From JACOUT01 sp964580865 (GTDB taxonomy: Bacteria; Myxococcota; UBA727; VGSZ01): 14,994 bases of DNA. Under the pieces are notes generated by a model, which worked only from the letters and a program-made list of their open reading frames with translations, ran no database searches and was not told the origin of the DNA. Positions 8,293-14,994 of this stretch are shown piece by piece. Each line of letters begins with the position of its first letter. The stretch's first letter is position 1. The DNA lies in the NCBI GenBank assembly GCA_964580865.1, contig CAZONM010000107.1:1-14994 (forward strand), read 5' to 3'. The position numbers and the translations under genes are program-made.

Positions 8293-8301
8293 TGTCACAC
8301 T
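8293..8301 (+). promoter_or_regulatory. Putative -10 element for the coiled-coil membrane gene
   Basis: TGTCACACT ends 17 nt before the ATG at 8319, with the Shine-Dalgarno site in between. It resembles TGTCAGAGT, placed 19 nt before the M43 gene. No standard -35 is seen; the expected position is occupied by the GC palindrome. Confidence 0.3.
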
Positions 8302-8309
8302 GCGAGCAC

Positions 8310-8316
8310 GGAGGAG
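8310..8316 (+). promoter_or_regulatory. Strong Shine-Dalgarno site deciding the start at 8319
   Basis: GGAGGAG, with its GGAGG core 4 nt before the ATG. It rules out the longer open frame beginning at 8169, whose extra 50 codons are Arg/Pro-rich and lie over palindromes. Confidence 0.75.
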
Positions 8317-8318
8317 CC

Positions 8319-8993
8319 ATGGTCGGTCGCCTCATCGTCGCGCTCCTCGTCATCGCCTCGGCCGCGTACGTGATGCTGCAGCGCCGCGCCACCGAGTCGA
8401 CCGACATCAAGGCCACCATCACGGCCACGCGCGCGCACCAAGCCGACGAGCGCGCCCTCGCGCTCGAGGATCAGGTGAAGCAGCTGCGCGACCAGGTGCG
8501 CGCGCTCGAGCACGACCTCGCGTGGCAGCGCGATCAGCTCGGCGCGCTCACGGCAGACTGCACGCCGGTGGCCGCCGATCAACCCGAGGTCACCATCGCC
8601 AAGGTGACGCGGCGACCGGCGCGGCCGAACCAGCCCTGGCCCGCCGGCCTGCGCGTGGGCCTGCTGCTGGCGGGCGACGAGGCCACCATCACACGTGTGC
8701 GCCTGTATTCGAGCCTCGACGACGGCACGCCGCTCAACGACTTCGTCGCCTGCGACACGGCGTCGCGCGACGGCGGTCTGCTGCTCGGCGTCATCGCCAA
8801 CGGCATCGACGTGGTGCAGGACTTCGGGCCACAGCGCATCGCCAAGCGCCGCGGGGCCGTGGCGTACGAGCTGGTGTGCGACTCGAGCTTCGACGCCGAC
8901 AAGCCGCTCACCGTCGAGCTGGTGTTGGCCGGCGGCGCCAGCGCGCGCACCACCGTGTTCCCGAAGGAGCCAGTGGCCGCGCGGCGCCGCTGA
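8319..8993 (+). CDS. Single-pass coiled-coil membrane protein, function unknown
   Basis: A 224-aa protein I do not recognise. Residues 4-20 form one hydrophobic segment (LIVALLVIASAAYVML) followed by Arg-Arg, suggesting an N-terminal anchor. Whether the rest lies in the periplasm or the cytoplasm is not clear. Residues about 36-77 have heptad-like spacing (LALEDQVKQLRDQVRALEHD), typical of a short dimeric coiled coil. Residues about 88-215 look like a compact mixed or beta domain with two cysteines (ACDTAS and LVCDSS), ending in a basic ARRR tail. There are no catalytic motifs. The start is fixed by a strong Shine-Dalgarno site. A 159-bp palindrome-rich spacer separates it from the upstream EAL gene, so it probably has its own promoter. 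It converges with the TPR-metallopeptidase gene, with 22 bp between stops. Confidence 0.75.
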   Translation: MVGRLIVALLVIASAAYVMLQRRATESTDIKATITATRAHQADERALALEDQVKQLRDQVRALEHDLAWQRDQLGALTADCTPVAADQPEVTIAKVTRRPARPNQPWPAGLRVGLLLAGDEATITRVRLYSSLDDGTPLNDFVACDTASRDGGLLLGVIANGIDVVQDFGPQRIAKRRGAVAYELVCDSSFDADKPLTVELVLAGGASARTTVFPKEPVAARRR

Positions 8994-9001
8994 TCCGCGC
9001 G

Positions 9002-9015
9002 CGGTCGTGCGACCG
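9002..9015. terminator. Short hairpin between convergent genes
   Basis: CGGTC and GACCG flank a 4-nt GTGC loop between two facing stop codons (8993 and 9016). Its position suits a bidirectional terminator, but the stem is only 5 bp and no T-tract is present on either side. Confidence 0.25.
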
Positions 9016-10077
9016 TCAGCCGAGGCCGCGCTCGTCGAGGTCTTCCTCGTCGAGCCCCAGGTAGTGACCGACCTCGTGCAGCAGCGTCGACGACACCAGG
9101 TCGCGCAGCTCGTCCTGATCGACGCACGAGATCTCGATGTTGCGCCGAAAGAGCGTGATGCGCGTGGGGAAGTGCGCCCACGGGTCGTCGCCGGGCGCCA
9201 GCGCCGGCGGCGTGCCCTCGAATAGCCCGAGCGAGCCCGGGGACAGCGGCGGATCGTTCTTGGCCAGCGCCACCAGCTCGGGCACGTCTTCCACCACCAG
9301 CGCGATGTTCTTCAGGTAGTCGCGCACCTGCGGCGGCAGCTCCTCGAGGCTCTCCTCCATGAGCGCGGCGAAGGCGTCCTCGTCGACGCGGAAGGGCACG
9401 GCGAAGCGCACCGGATCGATCTGCGCCGCGCGCGCGAACGCCTTGTCGGCCGCCGCATGGTCACCTTTCACGGTGAGGATGCGGCCGCGCAACCAGAACG
9501 CGTCGGCCGAGCGCGGGTCGCGATCGATCGCCTGCGCCACGTGCTTCTCGGCACCATCGAGGTCGCACAGGTCGAAGCGCGCGCTGCCGAGCGCCACGCG
9601 CGCGGCGGCGTCGTCAGGGGCGAGCTTGGCGGCGCGCTCGGCGGCGGCGAGCGCGCCCTTGGGGTCGTGGTCGCTGCCGCGCACGTCGGCCAGGGTGAGC
9701 CACACCTCGACGGCGAAGTCGTGGGCCGCCGCGGGGTCGTCGCCGCCCACGTCGGGCGCCTCGCCCTTGTCGAGGCGCGTGGCCAGGGTCTCGAGCTGGG
9801 GGCGAGCGCCGGGCACGTCGTCGTACACGTCGAGCAGCAAGGTGGCGAGCTTGAGGCGCAAGAGCATGCTCGTGGGCAGCGCGGCTACCGCCTGCTCCGC
9901 CGCTACCACCGCCTCCTCCGCCTCGTCCCCCGCCTCGAGCACCTCGATGGCCAAGAGGCGCACCTCGGGGTGCTCGGCGTCGATGCGCTGGGCGCGCGCG
10001 AGCGCCTCGCGCGCGGCCGGCAGGCGGTCGGCGTAGAGGGCCTCATAGGCTTCGTCGATGGCGTCGGCCAGGCTCAT
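9016..10077 (-). CDS. TPR protein with C-terminal Zincin_1-type metallopeptidase domain
   Basis: A 353-aa protein with no signal peptide. Residues 1-230 are helical TPR-like repeats; the clearest are AAREALARAQRID, ALAAAERAAKLAPDDA and AAADKAFARAAQIDP. Residues about 232-353 match the small zincin family PF06262 as I remember it. It runs FAALMEESLEELPPQVRDYLKNIALVVEDVP (written here as separate cues: ELPPQVRDYL, then ALVVEDVPEL), LGLFEGTPP, RITLFRRNIE, and ends in HEVGHYLGLDEED. H334, E335 and H338 form the HExxH zinc site and D343/E344 are possible third ligands. The substrate of this family is not known to me. The TPRs could recruit a substrate or make a complex. The start is uncertain: ATG 10077 (MSLADAIDEAY) is used, ATG 10089 adds four residues, and neither has a good Shine-Dalgarno site. 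It diverges from the helical protein gene. Confidence 0.85.
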   Translation of the reverse strand: MSLADAIDEAYEALYADRLPAAREALARAQRIDAEHPEVRLLAIEVLEAGDEAEEAVVAAEQAVAALPTSMLLRLKLATLLLDVYDDVPGARPQLETLATRLDKGEAPDVGGDDPAAAHDFAVEVWLTLADVRGSDHDPKGALAAAERAAKLAPDDAAARVALGSARFDLCDLDGAEKHVAQAIDRDPRSADAFWLRGRILTVKGDHAAADKAFARAAQIDPVRFAVPFRVDEDAFAALMEESLEELPPQVRDYLKNIALVVEDVPELVALAKNDPPLSPGSLGLFEGTPPALAPGDDPWAHFPTRITLFRRNIEISCVDQDELRDLVSSTLLHEVGHYLGLDEEDLDERGLG

Positions 10078-10225
10078 GGGCCAGCCCATACCCGCTCGGG
10101 CCGCTCGCGCCAAACCCCCTGATTCCGCGATAGAAACCCTGCTACGGCAGATCCGACGCACCGGCGCCGAACCCCTGCCGAAAACACCTACACCCGGCTA
10201 CCCCATGGCCGGAGGCCCCTTTCGC

Positions 10226-10230
10226 GAGGA
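10226..10230 (+). promoter_or_regulatory. Shine-Dalgarno site deciding the start at 10235
   Basis: GAGGA lies 4 nt before ATG 10235. The in-frame ATG at 10205 is preceded by a C/A-rich stretch without a ribosome site. The open frame reaching back to 10058 overlaps the divergent TPR gene. Confidence 0.65.
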
Positions 10231-10234
10231 TCCC

Positions 10235-12394
10235 ATGCCCGTCCAAGCCTCGAACGCCTTCGCACGCTTCCAGACGGTCCTCGGCGAGATCAAGAAGGCG
10301 CAGGGCGCCGGCACCGAGGCGGGCGCCAAGATCGGCGACGGCGAGGCGAAAAAGATCCTCGACGCGTTCGGCAAGCTCGACGGCGCCGAGAAGGTCGCGG
10401 GCAGCGCGGCCCTCAAGAGCTTCCTGCAGGCCGACGTGTTCGAGGTCACCGACGGCGCGCGCGGCGCCTTCGCCAAGGCGCTGGGCGTGGACCCGAGCGA
10501 CCTCAAGCCCGCCGCCGCGGCCGCGGGCTCGAAGCGCACCATCCTCGATCACGCCTTCAAGCTCATGAGCGGGCCGCACAAGCTCGACAAGGCCGCCATG
10601 GACGAGATCCAGGCGGGCCTGAAGGACCTGCCGCCGGCCCTCGGCGACTTCCTGGTGCATGCGCTCAACGTGGGCGTGGCCGACGGCGAGCTCAAGATGG
10701 ACGGCGAGGCGCGCAAGGGGTTCGTCAAGGAGGTCGCAGAGCGCAACCGCGACGGCCGCCTCGACATGCTGGCGAGCCGCTTCGGCGAGGGCCTGGTCAA
10801 GCACGTGCCGCCCGAGATCCTCTCGTGCCTGTCGAGCCCGCCCAAGTTCGAGGACCTGGTGTTCGTGTTCATGGCCGCCTTCGTCATGCGCACGCAGAAG
10901 GAGGTCATGGACGATCAGGCCAAGATCTCCGGCGTCATCGACGACGATCGCAAGCGCGCCGAGCAGAAGGAGTCGCGCGGCAAGGCGCTCGACGCGCTGC
11001 CCGGCGCGAAGCAGGGCGCGGGCGGCATCGATCGCATCGAGGGCGATCCCACCAAGCGCGGCCAGGCCGGGCACGTGGAGCGCACCAAGCGGCAGGTGGA
11101 GAACGCCATCGGCGCCATCCACGACGCCGTGAAGAACGACGGCCGCGTCGACGCCAAGGAGTCGAAGGCCATCGTGGCGGCCCTCAACCGCATGGCGCCG
11201 GCGGTGAAGACGCTGTTCGCCAACGCCATCGGCACCGCCATCGAGCACTCGGGCGTGCTGGGCCGCGGCGCCGAGATCACCGACAACATCAAGCCCATCT
11301 GGGACTGGGCCAAGAACGTCGCCGGCGTCGACAGCTTCCCGAAGCCCAAGGAGGCCGAGGGCGGCGAGGGGACGCTCGGCAAGAAGCTCATGGCCAGCGA
11401 TCGCCTGGAGCTGCGCGTGGCCGGCTTCATCGTCGACTCGTTCATCGACAAGCGCTCGGTGGCCAAGCTGGTGCACGACAAGGCCGGCACCGACACCGAC
11501 TCGGTGAAGAAGTTCGCGCCCATCCTCGACCAGATGCTGACCGCCAAGGGCCCCGAGGACCTGCAGATGCGCGCGGCCTCGGACGACAGCAAGGGCTCGG
11601 CGGGCGCGGTGCTGGCGCGCCTCGAGCGCTTGGCCGACGCGCGGCCCAAGATCGAGGAGGCGCGCGCCAAGGTGGAGAAGCAGGTCGCCGAGGGCAAGCT
11701 GCCGAAGGACACCAAGCTGCCGCCGACCTTCGAAGAGGCAGTGGCGGTCACGGTCGAGAAGGAGTGCAAGGGGCTCCCCGCGGACAAGCAAGAGGCCATG
11801 AAGGCCGCGGTCAACGCCGCGCTCGCGCAGCTGCCCAAGGAGCGCGCCGCCACCAAGGCCGAGGTGGGCGCGGCCTTTACCGCCGCCACCGGCAAGCTCG
11901 CCGACGCCGTGCTCGACGAGCGCGACCCGAACGTGCAGCACGTGGTGGGCGGCAGCATCGAGAAGGCGCTGCAAGGCGCCGCGGGCTCCATCGAGAACAT
12001 CGTCGACGCGGGCGGCGCGCCGCCGTCGGCGGCGCAGAAGGCCGACGTCCTCAAGGGAGCGTTGGCCGAGCAGCGCGCGCACCTGTTGGCCGAGGCCAAG
12101 GAGCGCGGGCTCGACGACAAGCAGCTCGAGGGGCTCGGCCGCGTCTTCGATCGCGCCGCCGAGCGCGAGCTGAAGAAGCTCGAGACCACGGGCAAGGTGG
12201 AGCCGCGCGAGCCCTCGGGCGCGGGCAAGGACGGCGTCGACCCCGGTCAGACCGACGACACGCGCTCGCGTCAGATCATGTTCGAGAAGCTGAAGTTCAA
12301 GATGAACATGCTCTCGGAGATGATGCAGGCGATGTCGAACGTGCTGAACACTATGCACCAGAACGCCGAGAACACGATTCGCGCCATTCGCTGA
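10235..12394 (+). CDS. Large helical Ala/Lys/Glu-rich protein of unknown function
   Basis: A 719-aa protein with no signal peptide and no convincing membrane helix. It is dominated by Ala, Lys, Glu and Asp in long predicted helices. Three segments share a DG-rich, Glu-spaced pattern reminiscent of EF-hand or TerB-like cores: GDGEAKKILDAF (about residue 34), ADGELKMDGEARKGF (about 149) and NDGRVDAKESKAIVAAL (about 301). A central hydrophobic helix (FEDLVFVFMAAFVM, about 206-219) precedes a charged linker. The final 43 residues (about 677-719) form a Met-rich amphipathic helix (MNMLSEMMQAMSNVLNTMHQ) ending in TIRAIR. Central and terminal helices of this sort occur in type III-type translocator or effector proteins, but no secretion genes are here, so that is speculation. 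It could also be a structural or scaffold protein. Upstream is a 157-bp divergent spacer with no clear promoter; TGCTACGGC at 10140 is a weak -10 candidate. Confidence 0.75.
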   Translation: MPVQASNAFARFQTVLGEIKKAQGAGTEAGAKIGDGEAKKILDAFGKLDGAEKVAGSAALKSFLQADVFEVTDGARGAFAKALGVDPSDLKPAAAAAGSKRTILDHAFKLMSGPHKLDKAAMDEIQAGLKDLPPALGDFLVHALNVGVADGELKMDGEARKGFVKEVAERNRDGRLDMLASRFGEGLVKHVPPEILSCLSSPPKFEDLVFVFMAAFVMRTQKEVMDDQAKISGVIDDDRKRAEQKESRGKALDALPGAKQGAGGIDRIEGDPTKRGQAGHVERTKRQVENAIGAIHDAVKNDGRVDAKESKAIVAALNRMAPAVKTLFANAIGTAIEHSGVLGRGAEITDNIKPIWDWAKNVAGVDSFPKPKEAEGGEGTLGKKLMASDRLELRVAGFIVDSFIDKRSVAKLVHDKAGTDTDSVKKFAPILDQMLTAKGPEDLQMRAASDDSKGSAGAVLARLERLADARPKIEEARAKVEKQVAEGKLPKDTKLPPTFEEAVAVTVEKECKGLPADKQEAMKAAVNAALAQLPKERAATKAEVGAAFTAATGKLADAVLDERDPNVQHVVGGSIEKALQGAAGSIENIVDAGGAPPSAAQKADVLKGALAEQRAHLLAEAKERGLDDKQLEGLGRVFDRAAERELKKLETTGKVEPREPSGAGKDGVDPGQTDDTRSRQIMFEKLKFKMNMLSEMMQAMSNVLNTMHQNAENTIRAIR

Positions 12395-12430
12395 TCGGCG
12401 CGACATCGGGCGATCGTCCGACGTCGCTGT

Positions 12431-12446
12431 GCGCCAGGTACGGCGC
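12431..12446 (+). terminator. Possible terminator after the helical protein gene
   Basis: GCGCC and GGCGC form a 5-bp stem around a 6-nt AGGTAC loop, 36 nt after the stop. It is followed by a GT-rich run (GTGGTGTTGTGTTCGT). An imperfect palindrome at 12406-12421 (TCGGGCGATCGTCCGA) precedes it. The stem is short and the tail is not a true T-tract, so this is tentative. Confidence 0.25.
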
Positions 12447-12471
12447 GTGGTGTTGTGTTCGTCGTCGTGGC

Positions 12472-12480
12472 TGTCAGAGT
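12472..12480 (+). promoter_or_regulatory. Putative promoter (-10) for the M43 protease gene
   Basis: TGTCAGAGT ends 19 nt before the ATG. TTGTGT at 12453-12458 lies 16 bp upstream of the CAGAGT hexamer and could serve as a -35. This is the most complete sigma70-like promoter seen in the window. GAGGTG, 5 nt before the ATG, is the ribosome site. Confidence 0.35.
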
Positions 12481-12499
12481 TCCGCAACGAGGTGATCGC

Positions 12500-13420
12500 A
12501 TGCGTCGTCTGCTCGTCTCCCTCCCCGTCGTTGTCCTCGCCGCCTGCGGCGTCGAGCCCCTGCCCGAGATGACCCGCGCCGAGCTCGCGCCCGTGGACTC
12601 GTTCGAGCGTACGCCGAGCGGCCACGTGCGCTGCGCCACCCTCGAGGACGAGGCCTTGGCGTGGGAGGGCGCGCACCCGAACTTTGGCGTGGCCGAGGAG
12701 GAACTGGAGCACGCCTACAAGAAGCGGCCGGGCGGCGGCGGCGGCACCGCGGTCACCGGCGGCACCATCAACGTCTACGTCCACGTGGTCCACGACGGCG
12801 TGGAAGGTAACGTGAGCGACGCCGACATCGCCGCGCAGCTCCAGGTGCTCAACGACGCCTATGCGTCGACGGGCTGGTCGTTCAGCCATGTGTCGACGGA
12901 CCGCACCACCAACAGCGCGTGGTTCAATGGCTGCTACGGCACCTCGGAGACGGCCATGAAGGGTGCGCTGCGCCAAGGGTCGGCCGACGACCTCAACCTC
13001 TACCTCTGCAACCCTGGCAGCGGCCTCCTCGGCTGGGCCACCTTCCCGTCGGCATACGCATCGGCGCCCATGAATGACGGCGTGGTGCTGTTGTACTCGT
13101 CACTGCCCGGGGGCACCGCCGCGCCCTACAACGAGGGCGACACCGGCACGCACGAGGTCGGCCACTGGATGGGCCTGTACCACACGTTCCAGGGCGGCTG
13201 TACGACGAGCGGCGACTACGTGAGCGACACGGCGGCGGAACGCTCGGCGGCCTTCGGCTGCCCGGCTGGCCGCGACTCGTGCACGGGCAACCGCTACCCG
13301 GGCGTCGACCCCATCACCAACTTCATGGACTACACCGACGACTCGTGCATGTTCGAGTTCAGCGCTGGCCAAGACGCGCGCATGGACGCGATGTTCTCGA
13401 CCTACCGCTACGGCAAGTAG
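12500..13420 (+). CDS. M43 (pappalysin-like) zinc metalloprotease lipoprotein
   Basis: A 306-aa protein. The signal peptide ends in VLAAC, so lipidation at C16 is expected. A variable region and a GGGGG linker (about 75-80) lead to the catalytic domain (about 85-300). The zinc site is HEVGHWMGLYHTF, with H218, E219, H222 and third ligand H228, giving the HExxHxxGxxH of metzincins. The Met-turn is at M276 in NFMDYTDDSCM, the signature of the pappalysin (M43) family, which contains secreted bacterial and archaeal proteases. The Cys set around the site (GGCTTS, FGCPAGRDSC, DDSCM) fits family disulfides. It probably acts at the outer surface or in the periplasm. There is no obvious long propeptide; residues 17-80 could serve as one. 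Start supported by signal peptide and GAGGTG. Converges with the leftward PATAN gene, 24 bp between stops. Confidence 0.92.
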   Translation: MRRLLVSLPVVVLAACGVEPLPEMTRAELAPVDSFERTPSGHVRCATLEDEALAWEGAHPNFGVAEEELEHAYKKRPGGGGGTAVTGGTINVYVHVVHDGVEGNVSDADIAAQLQVLNDAYASTGWSFSHVSTDRTTNSAWFNGCYGTSETAMKGALRQGSADDLNLYLCNPGSGLLGWATFPSAYASAPMNDGVVLLYSSLPGGTAAPYNEGDTGTHEVGHWMGLYHTFQGGCTTSGDYVSDTAAERSAAFGCPAGRDSCTGNRYPGVDPITNFMDYTDDSCMFEFSAGQDARMDAMFSTYRYGK

Positions 13421-13434
13421 GCCGCGACGACGGG

Positions 13435-13472
13435 CGAGGCCGGCTCACGACGTCACGCCGGCGTCGGCCTCG
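13435..13472. terminator. Inverted repeat at the convergent 3' junction
   Basis: An 8-bp perfect arm pair (CGAGGCCG at 13435-13442 and CGGCCTCG at 13465-13472) encloses a second GCCGGC pair. It begins 14 nt after the M43 stop codon and overlaps the stop codon of the leftward PATAN gene. It is plausible as a terminator for the rightward gene. No T-tract is visible. Confidence 0.3.
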
Positions 13473-14994
13473 TCCATGCGCCGCATGGCCTCCAGCAACA
13501 GCCACGTGGTGGGCACGTCGATGTTCACCGACGGCGGCTTGTCGCCGTAGTGGATGCGGAAGAAGCCCTCCTTGTGGCGGGCCAGCTGGTAGAAGGCCTC
13601 GTCGCCGCGCAAGGTGCCGCACTCGGCGTAGCGGATGCTGCCCTGCTCGAAGGCGATCATGCCCTTCTCGCCGTCGGCGGGCACCAGGTCGACGCGCGCG
13701 GTCTTTCGGCCCATCTCGAGGCTCTGCACGATCTCGGGCACCGCCATCTGCCGCAGCGTGCCCATGACGCCCGTGGGCATGGCGGGCACCTCGGGCTCTG
13801 ACTCGGCGATGTCGGGCGGCAGCTCGGGCAGGTCGTCGAGCGACGGGATGTTCGCCAAGAACGCGGGCTCGGTGCGCTTGGCGGGGGGGACGGCGTCGGG
13901 CAGCATGGCGATGCCCTGCACGGGCGTGAGGTCGTCGAACGCCGGCACCGGCGGCTGCGGCGGTAGCGAGAGCTTGCCGCTCGGGTCGGTGAACGGCAGG
14001 TCGGAGAACGCGCCGCGGCCCTGCTTGCGCACGGCGCGGCGCAGCTTCGAGAGCAGCACCTCGAGCTTGAGGGGCTCGGTGAGGAAGTCGTCGGCCCCGA
14101 GGTCGAGGATGCGCGCGGCCAGCTCCTCGTCGCCGCGGGGCCCGATGACGAACACCGGCAGCTCGGCGGTTTGCTCGCGCTCGCGGATGAACAGCACGAG
14201 CGCGGCCACGCTCTCGCCGGCCAGGTCGTGGGCGCAGATGACGGCGCTCGGCGGGCGCGCGGTCAGGATGTCCTTCGCCGCCTTGCCGTCGACGACCATC
14301 TCGATGCGGTAGCCCTCGCCCGCCAGGCGCGCGCCGATGCGCGCGGCCTTGTTCTCGTCGGGGATGCACAAGAGCACCGTGAGCGCGTCGGCCTGCGAGC
14401 CTGGCACGGCGCCGCCGAGCCCCATGGCGCGGTAGGCCTCGACCGCGAGGCTGGTGATGGTGGTGCGCGGCGCCACGAACAGCTCGGCGCGCGACACGCC
14501 GAGCAGCGCGGTCAGCTCGTGGATGGTGGCCTGATCGAAGGGATCGGCCACGGCCACCTCGAGGACGCCGTTGTCGAGCGACAGCGGCAAGAAGCGGCGC
14601 GCGAGCACGTAGGTCTGCGGCAGGCGGCGCAAGAGCGCGGGCGGCGGCAAGCGGCGGCGCAGGTCGAGCTCGATGAGGCGCGGCCGGCCGGCCGCCGCCG
14701 CCATGGCGGTGGCGACGCCCTCGTCGGTGACGACGCCCGCGGTGACCAAGATCTCGAGCATGCGCCCGCCGCGGCGCGCGAACTCCTCGGCGGCGCGCTG
14801 CACGGCGGCCTCGATGACGAGCCCCTGGCGCAGCAGCGCCTGCACCGCCGGCTGTTGGCAGGCCGCGGCGATGCGCGCCACGCGATCGCCCGGGTCGGTG
14901 CGCTCGTTGGTGTCTTCGGTGAGCGCCGGGTTGGCGGGCGGCGCCGCCGTGGGCGCCGGAGGTGCCACCTCGTCGGGGTCGGCCAGGAGCGGAC
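13445..14994 (-). CDS. MshEN-like, pseudo-receiver, PATAN (DUF4388) regulator (5' end outside window)
   Basis: The frame is open to the right edge (at least 515 codons). The first in-window GTG at 14968 has no Shine-Dalgarno site, so the true start probably lies beyond. Counting from that GTG: residues 45-180 resemble the MshEN/T2SSE_N domain (GGRMLEILVTAGVVTDEGVA, VAVADPFDQATIHEL), a fold that binds c-di-GMP in some proteins. Residues 196-312 are a receiver fold lacking the catalytic set: IPDE in place of the acidic pair, Ala246 at the phosphoacceptor (AVICAHDLAG), G276 near the Thr/Ser, and Glu298 for the Lys (FLTEPL). A Pro-rich linker (about 313-398) precedes a PATAN/DUF4388 domain (400-500; EIVQSLEMGRKTARV, DEAFYQLARHKEGFF, LLLEAMRRMDE). 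PATAN proteins are common in Myxococcota and thought to be signalling adaptors. Likely an unphosphorylated scaffold; partner unknown. Confidence 0.88.
   Translation of the reverse strand, partial: PLLADPDEVAPPAPTAAPPANPALTEDTNERTDPGDRVARIAAACQQPAVQALLRQGLVIEAAVQRAAEEFARRGGRMLEILVTAGVVTDEGVATAMAAAAGRPRLIELDLRRRLPPPALLRRLPQTYVLARRFLPLSLDNGVLEVAVADPFDQATIHELTALLGVSRAELFVAPRTTITSLAVEAYRAMGLGGAVPGSQADALTVLLCIPDENKAARIGARLAGEGYRIEMVVDGKAAKDILTARPPSAVICAHDLAGESVAALVLFIREREQTAELPVFVIGPRGDEELAARILDLGADDFLTEPLKLEVLLSKLRRAVRKQGRGAFSDLPFTDPSGKLSLPPQPPVPAFDDLTPVQGIAMLPDAVPPAKRTEPAFLANIPSLDDLPELPPDIAESEPEVPAMPTGVMGTLRQMAVPEIVQSLEMGRKTARVDLVPADGEKGMIAFEQGSIRYAECGTLRGDEAFYQLARHKEGFFRIHYGDKPPSVNIDVPTTWLLLEAMRRMDEADAGVTS

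Noticed and set aside
8291..8300. TGTGTCACAC as a CRP-type operator
   Set aside because: The half-sites are directly abutted rather than separated by 6 bp, so it does not fit TGTGA-N6-TCACA; it is better explained as part of a -10 element or chance.
8169..8318. 50-codon N-terminal extension of the coiled-coil membrane protein
   Set aside because: Arg/Pro-rich translation over palindromic spacer, no ribosome site; the ATG at 8319 has GGAGGAG and begins a proper hydrophobic anchor.
10142..12976. 944-aa minus-strand open frame opposite the helical protein
   Set aside because: Leu/Ala/Arg/His-rich antisense frame spanning the stop of one plus-strand gene and the signal peptide of the next; no motif supports it.

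Overview
The window is very GC-rich with strong GC3 bias. Its gene content points to a myxobacterium or other Myxococcota (old Deltaproteobacteria). The markers are a FrzS-like receiver protein, a MYXO-CTERM-type C-terminus (GCTC, short hydrophobic stretch, Arg run), a DUF4388/PATAN protein, disulfide-rich lipoproteins with PPC-like domains, and a TPR protein ending in a Zincin_1-type metallopeptidase. No rRNA, tRNA, IS element, phage gene or CRISPR array was seen. It reads as ordinary chromosome rich in cell-surface and signalling genes.

Layout, left to right. (1) A partial leftward gene for a FrzS-like receiver whose phosphoacceptor Asp is Asn. (2) Diverging from it, a two-gene rightward unit of large lipoproteins: one with anchor-D/PKD/DUF2135-like beta domains, the next with seven 4-Cys repeats plus about five PPC-like domains. 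(3) A convergent leftward FHA-domain gene. (4) A rightward pair, 4 bp apart: a secreted protein with exactly 71 Gly-Glu dipeptides and a MYXO-CTERM-like tail, then a receiver-EAL c-di-GMP phosphodiesterase. (5) A palindrome-rich spacer and a small single-pass coiled-coil membrane protein. (6) A convergent leftward TPR-metallopeptidase gene. (7) Rightward genes for a 719-aa, mostly helical protein of unknown function and an M43-type zinc-protease lipoprotein. (8) A leftward MshEN, pseudo-receiver, PATAN protein running off the right edge.

Themes. Envelope display: three lipoproteins and one predicted membrane-anchored or sortase-processed GE protein. C-di-GMP and protein-interaction signalling: an apparently intact EAL enzyme, an MshEN-like domain, an FHA domain, and two receivers lacking the phosphorylation residue next to one that has it. 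The best candidates for something undescribed are the GE-repeat gene (a 426-bp hexanucleotide array with nested higher-order repeats and a G-quadruplex motif) coupled to the EAL gene, and the helical protein with DG-x-x-x-x-x-E motifs and a Met-rich C-terminal helix. Several genes share a -10-like YA[GC]NNT hexamer 17 to 19 bp before the start codon.

All calls rest on reading the sequence and remembered family motifs. No database search was run.
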